A stretch of 64,000 nt of DNA from Microcaldota archaeon (GTDB lineage Archaea; Micrarchaeota; Micrarchaeia; Micrarchaeales; Micrarchaeaceae). The stretch is from assembly GCA_021789815.1 (NCBI GenBank), contig JAJYIZ010000001.1, forward strand, positions 24,001-88,000. The letters run 5' to 3'. The notes below the pieces were generated by a model, which saw only the letters and a program-made list of their open reading frames with translations, was not told the origin of the DNA and made no database searches. Numbering within the stretch: position 1 is the stretch's first letter; each line of letters opens with the position of its first letter. Position numbers and translations under genes: made by a program. This document shows positions 61,169 through 64,000 of this stretch, one piece after another.

Positions 61169-62224
61169 ATGTTCGATGAACTGCGAAAGAAGATCTCAAA
61201 TGCGGTAAAGAACCTGATAAAGAAGGAGGAGAAGGAAACAAAGGAGGAGGTTGCAGCTGCAGAACAGATTGCAGAGCAGCAGGTCTCAAAAGAGAAGACG
61301 GATAGTCCACTTGAGGTAAACACCTCTGTTGCGACTAAGATAAAGGGCGCGATACTCGGAAGCGTGAGGCTCACAGAACCGGAGATAGACGGATTCATTG
61401 AAGATCTGAGAAAATCTCTATTGCAGGCCGATGTATCTTACAATTCTGCAGATGAGTTCACAAAGATTCTTAGGGGAAAGCTCATTGACACGCGCTTCAA
61501 GGCCAAGGACATAAACAGTGAGATGTTTGAGAATGTGCGTGGGGCGCTATTGGAACTATTGGGTACATCAAAGCCAGGCATCGATATCATTGACGCAATA
61601 CGTACAAGGATTGGCTCCAACGACATACCGGTAAGGATACTCTTTCTGGGGCCCAACGGCACAGGCAAGACGACCACCATGGGAAAGATAGCAAGCATGC
61701 TCAAGAAAGAGGGTATAGGAAGTGTGTTCTCTGCTAGCGACACCTTCAGGGCAGCAGCAATAGAGCAGACAGAGCATCACGCGAAGGTCCTTGGCATCCC
61801 TGTGATAAAAAGCACCTACGGAGCAGACCCGGCAAGCGTTGCCTTTGACGCGATAGCGTACGCAAAGGCGCACAAGATACCAGTTGTGCTGATAGACACG
61901 GCAGGTAGGCAGGAGACAAACAGAAATCTAATAAATGAGATGATGAAGATGGTGAAGGTGTCTAAGCCCGACATAACGATATTCATCGGAGAGAGCACGG
62001 CAGGCAACGCGCTCTCGAATCAGATAGAAGAATTCTCAAAACACATGAAGATCGATGGGATAATACTGACAAAGCTTGACTGCGATGCAAAGGGAGGCAA
62101 CGCAGTCTCGATCGCGCAGGCAACAGGTATACCAATACTCTTCTTTGGCGTAGGTGAATCCTACGATGCACTTGTCAGATACACTCCGGAGTTTGTAGTC
62201 GACTCCATACTGCCGAACAACTGA
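61169..62224 (+). CDS. ftsY: signal recognition particle receptor FtsY
   Basis: About 351 residues: acidic/basic A domain (KKEEKETKEEVAAAEQIAEQ), N domain (PEIDGFIEDLRKSLLQADVSY), G domain with GPNGTGKTTTMGKIA (G1), SASDTFRAAAIEQTEHHA (G2), VLIDTAGRQETNRNLINEM (G3), ILTKLDCDAKGGNAVSIA (G4) and FFGVGESYDAL (G5). Receptor for SRP-ribosome complexes. ATG 61169; TTG 61163 upstream. Confidence 0.96.
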   Translation: MFDELRKKISNAVKNLIKKEEKETKEEVAAAEQIAEQQVSKEKTDSPLEVNTSVATKIKGAILGSVRLTEPEIDGFIEDLRKSLLQADVSYNSADEFTKILRGKLIDTRFKAKDINSEMFENVRGALLELLGTSKPGIDIIDAIRTRIGSNDIPVRILFLGPNGTGKTTTMGKIASMLKKEGIGSVFSASDTFRAAAIEQTEHHAKVLGIPVIKSTYGADPASVAFDAIAYAKAHKIPVVLIDTAGRQETNRNLINEMMKMVKVSKPDITIFIGESTAGNALSNQIEEFSKHMKIDGIILTKLDCDAKGGNAVSIAQATGIPILFFGVGESYDALVRYTPEFVVDSILPNN

Positions 62225-62279
62225 TTATGGTGTTACTATCAATAAAGAACTTAAACGCGTTAGAAAAGAAACTAGGAAC

Positions 62280-62606
62280 ATGCTCTTTAATGGAGTATTC
62301 GCCCTTTTGACTTTGTTTATCCCATCGCTCCTCTACAAAGAGGTATTGCTCACAAGCGCGATACTAGGTGTATTTGCAGTTGCGTTTTTTGTTTACTATA
62401 GATCGCCCGTATTGGTTCCCATCTTTATTTTTTCCATGCTGTTTGGTGGTTTGGCGGAAATATTCTCAGTAAGCAGGGGTGCCTGGACCTACGCCTTCCC
62501 TACATTTTTTGGTGTCCCGCTTTGGCTCTTCTTTGTTTGGGGTAATGCGGGGTTATTTCTTTACAGAACAGGTGTAGAATTTGAGAGGTTAGGCTTCCAC
62601 AAGTGA
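62280..62606 (+). CDS. conserved-looking membrane protein (three to four helices)
   Basis: A 108-residue protein, almost wholly hydrophobic: GVFALLTLFIPSLLY, VLLTSAILGVFAVAFFVYY, PVLVPIFIFSMLFGGLAEIFSVSRGAWTYAFPTFFGVPLWLFFVWGNAGLFLY. The segment SRGAWTY-x3-F-x2-FFGVPLWLF-x2-WG recalls the carotenoid-biosynthesis/DUF2878-like membrane proteins. Function unknown. Confidence 0.65.
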   Translation: MLFNGVFALLTLFIPSLLYKEVLLTSAILGVFAVAFFVYYRSPVLVPIFIFSMLFGGLAEIFSVSRGAWTYAFPTFFGVPLWLFFVWGNAGLFLYRTGVEFERLGFHK

Positions 62607-62607
62607 A

Positions 62608-63168
62608 CTATCTACTTTGCCCATCAGTTATTTCGGCAAGTAACTGCTCTGGTGGTTTCCTTGCGTCGTGTATTCTTACTCTTTTAGAATCTATTAACGA
62701 TGCAAGTCTCATAACAGGATTCATTACCACAGCATAAACAACTGATGTTGCTACTTCTGCATCGCTTGTACCAAATGGATTTCCTTTCCTGTCCTTTAGT
62801 CTTTGTGGCACCAGTACAGCAGGCAGATTAAGGTATTCGATGCGCTCAAACTCACCTTTTGAAATCATACGTAATAGGTCTCTTAGATTCGGAGGGGTTG
62901 CCCCATACAACCTAGCTCCTGGCTTTTCATCTGTCTGCTTATGAATTTCACCCCAGTCAAATCTAGGTGAGTAAGTTCTTAAAAGTTTGAGAAATGATAC
63001 ACCTTCTGGTAGTTCGCCTTCCTTTCTACCCCAACCGAGCATTTTGCGATCGTCTGTATTTATTGTAGGTGAGCCCGACCTTCTATCAATTTCCTCCAAT
63101 GTGCTTTTTCCAGAGCCAGGACTACCAGTAATAAAAACTCGTTCCTTCACGATCATACCTTCTCTCAT
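62608..63168 (-). CDS. P-loop kinase-like orphan
   Basis: A 186-residue protein beginning MIVKERVFITGSPGSGKSTLEEIDR with a perfect Walker A (GSPGSGKST). INTDDRKMLGWGRKEG may replace Walker B; the rest (NLPAVLVPQRLKDRKGNPFGT, KRVRIHDARKPPEQLL) matches no kinase I know. A TATA box (CGTATATATC) is ~25 bp before ATG 63168; ATG 63156 is an alternative. Confidence 0.65.
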   Translation of the reverse strand: MREGMIVKERVFITGSPGSGKSTLEEIDRRSGSPTINTDDRKMLGWGRKEGELPEGVSFLKLLRTYSPRFDWGEIHKQTDEKPGARLYGATPPNLRDLLRMISKGEFERIEYLNLPAVLVPQRLKDRKGNPFGTSDAEVATSVVYAVVMNPVMRLASLIDSKRVRIHDARKPPEQLLAEITDGQSR

Positions 63169-63307
63169 AATAGTATTTCCCTTCTTAGATATATACGTGT
63201 TCTAAGTTGTTGGACTGGCGTCAAATGATATTTACATATTTCTAGACAGCGTGACAGGCGTCTAATCAAACTTATTATAGCTTTTCATCGATTTGTAATG
63301 TGATGTG

Positions 63308-64000
63308 ATGAAGAACTCCACCTACGAGATAGAGCTCAAGGTGCTGAAGTATCTTGCAGGTAAGTTCGCCAGCGTCACAGACCCTAAAAGAAAGAGAGAC
63401 CTTGTTGGATATGCAGCAAAGACAATAAGTCCCGGCGTATCAGAAGATGAGATAAACGAGATATTCACTGACATAGAGAACTTCACTCCTCTTGGTGAAT
63501 ACCTTAGCGATGAGCTTGTAGAAGATATAATGGTAAACAGCATCAACAATATATTTGTCTATAAGTCAGTTGAAGGTGAGCAGAAAGTTGATAAGAAGTT
63601 TGAAAATAAGGAGCAGTTGGCCGCCTTCGTAGACAAGATGCGGCTATATTCGACAAGCGAGGTAGCTCATGGAAACATAGCGGATGTGCACCTGCCGAAC
63701 GGCAGTAGAGCAAACATTGTATCATCACCCCATGGATACAACGTCACAATAAGGAACTTCAGGCAGAAGGCGCTCAGCGTACTCGACCTGATAAACCTAG
63801 GTGCAATCGACTATCAGATAGCTGCAAGACTCTGGATTTACATGGATGGTTTCTCTGTGAGACCGGCCAACATTCTTATAGGAGGGATGCCCGCGTCTGG
63901 GAAGACATCGCTCCTCAATGCGATGTTCTCATACTTCAGACCAGAAACAAGGGTCGTTGTGATCGAAGATACTTATGAGCTGAACACAGAGACCCAGGAG
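63308..64000 (+). CDS. type II/IV secretion system ATPase (TadA/VirB11/GspE family), partial
   Basis: 231 codons to the window edge. Residues 1-90 are an N-terminal helical domain; EYLSDELVEDIMVNSINNIFVY is the family N2 start; GNIADVHLPNGSRANIVSSPHGYNVTIRNF is the ring-forming strand region; ILIGGMPASGKTSLLNAM is Walker A and VVVIEDTYELNTETQE the Asp box. It would power an archaellum-, pilus- or secretion-type machine. The C-terminus lies beyond 64000. Confidence 0.9.
   Translation, partial: MKNSTYEIELKVLKYLAGKFASVTDPKRKRDLVGYAAKTISPGVSEDEINEIFTDIENFTPLGEYLSDELVEDIMVNSINNIFVYKSVEGEQKVDKKFENKEQLAAFVDKMRLYSTSEVAHGNIADVHLPNGSRANIVSSPHGYNVTIRNFRQKALSVLDLINLGAIDYQIAARLWIYMDGFSVRPANILIGGMPASGKTSLLNAMFSYFRPETRVVVIEDTYELNTETQE

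Overview
The window is chromosomal DNA from an archaeon. The evidence is a set of archaeal information-processing genes (pelota, DNA primase small subunit, XPF-type nuclease, Cgi121, RPA-like OB protein, NAC, PDCD5-like protein, eS19/eL31/eL39/LX ribosomal proteins, aIF6, prefoldin alpha, FtsY, Dph6, Pth2, EndoQ), TATA-type promoters usually 24-35 bp before the start codon (short-leader or leaderless transcripts), and tRNAs with anticodon-loop introns. The 23S rRNA gene is alone, with no 16S or 5S in the window. Many orphan short proteins, GTG/TTG starts and frequent small gene overlaps point to a small-genome DPANN-type archaeon, possibly Micrarchaeota. That placement is inference and was not checked against a database.

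Layout. 1-5.1 kb: a 5'-truncated-by-the-window-edge PD-(D/E)XK exonuclease, an EgtD-like methyltransferase, DedA, pelota, an orphan and a polyprenyl synthase. 5.1-14.6 kb: a structured leader before a winged-helix gene, Ogt, IlvE, Pth2, a second polyprenyl synthase with a Nudix protein, PriS, a GT-C-like membrane protein fused by overlap to XPF, and Cgi121. 14.7-18.1 kb: 23S rRNA with its processing stem; the 3' strand of that stem is present twice, around a small membrane ORF. 18.1-22.4 kb: a ParB-like protein, a large TFIIB-like protein with four cyclin-type repeats and a coiled coil, an orphan, and TruD. 22.4-36 kb: surface and membrane functions (PLD-N membrane protein, PMM-like HAD, GT2, MFS, EamA), tandem Nudix, NAC, Sua5, CYTH, HD, M23-like, GNAT and DUF1801 proteins.

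36-45.3 kb: tRNA-Ala, a 42-residue metallothionein-like protein too short for ordinary ORF calls, a beta-CASP nuclease, a coiled-coil protein, GT4, uL15/uL30, small membrane proteins, and a DNA/nucleotide repair cluster (EndoQ, two EndoIII-type glycosylases, RdgB). 45.3-53 kb: MBL protein, Dph6, aminotransferase, tRNA-Val, nickel superoxide dismutase with its SodX peptidase, an RPA-like protein, a membrane-anchored double-AAA Cdc48 relative, intron-bearing tRNA-Tyr, HIT protein and tRNA-Asp. 53-58.6 kb: a lysine-tailed orphan, an anchored Thr-rich surface protein, a second beta-CASP protein, a membrane-anchored winged-helix protein overlapping the two subunits of ADP-forming acetyl-CoA synthetase. 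58.6-64 kb: the conserved archaeal operon eS19-PDCD5-eL39-eL31-aIF6-LX-pfdA-ftsY, then a membrane protein, a P-loop kinase-like orphan and the start of a type II/IV secretion ATPase.

Themes: KEOPS/t6A synthesis is represented by Cgi121 and Sua5. Isoprenoid lipid synthesis is represented by two prenyl synthases. Energy conservation by substrate-level phosphorylation is suggested by acdBA, and oxygen tolerance by Ni-SOD. The most novel-looking items are the four-cyclin-repeat TFIIB-like protein, the polytopic-membrane Cdc48, the three-way-junction leader at 5.25-5.42 kb and the duplicated 23S processing strand.
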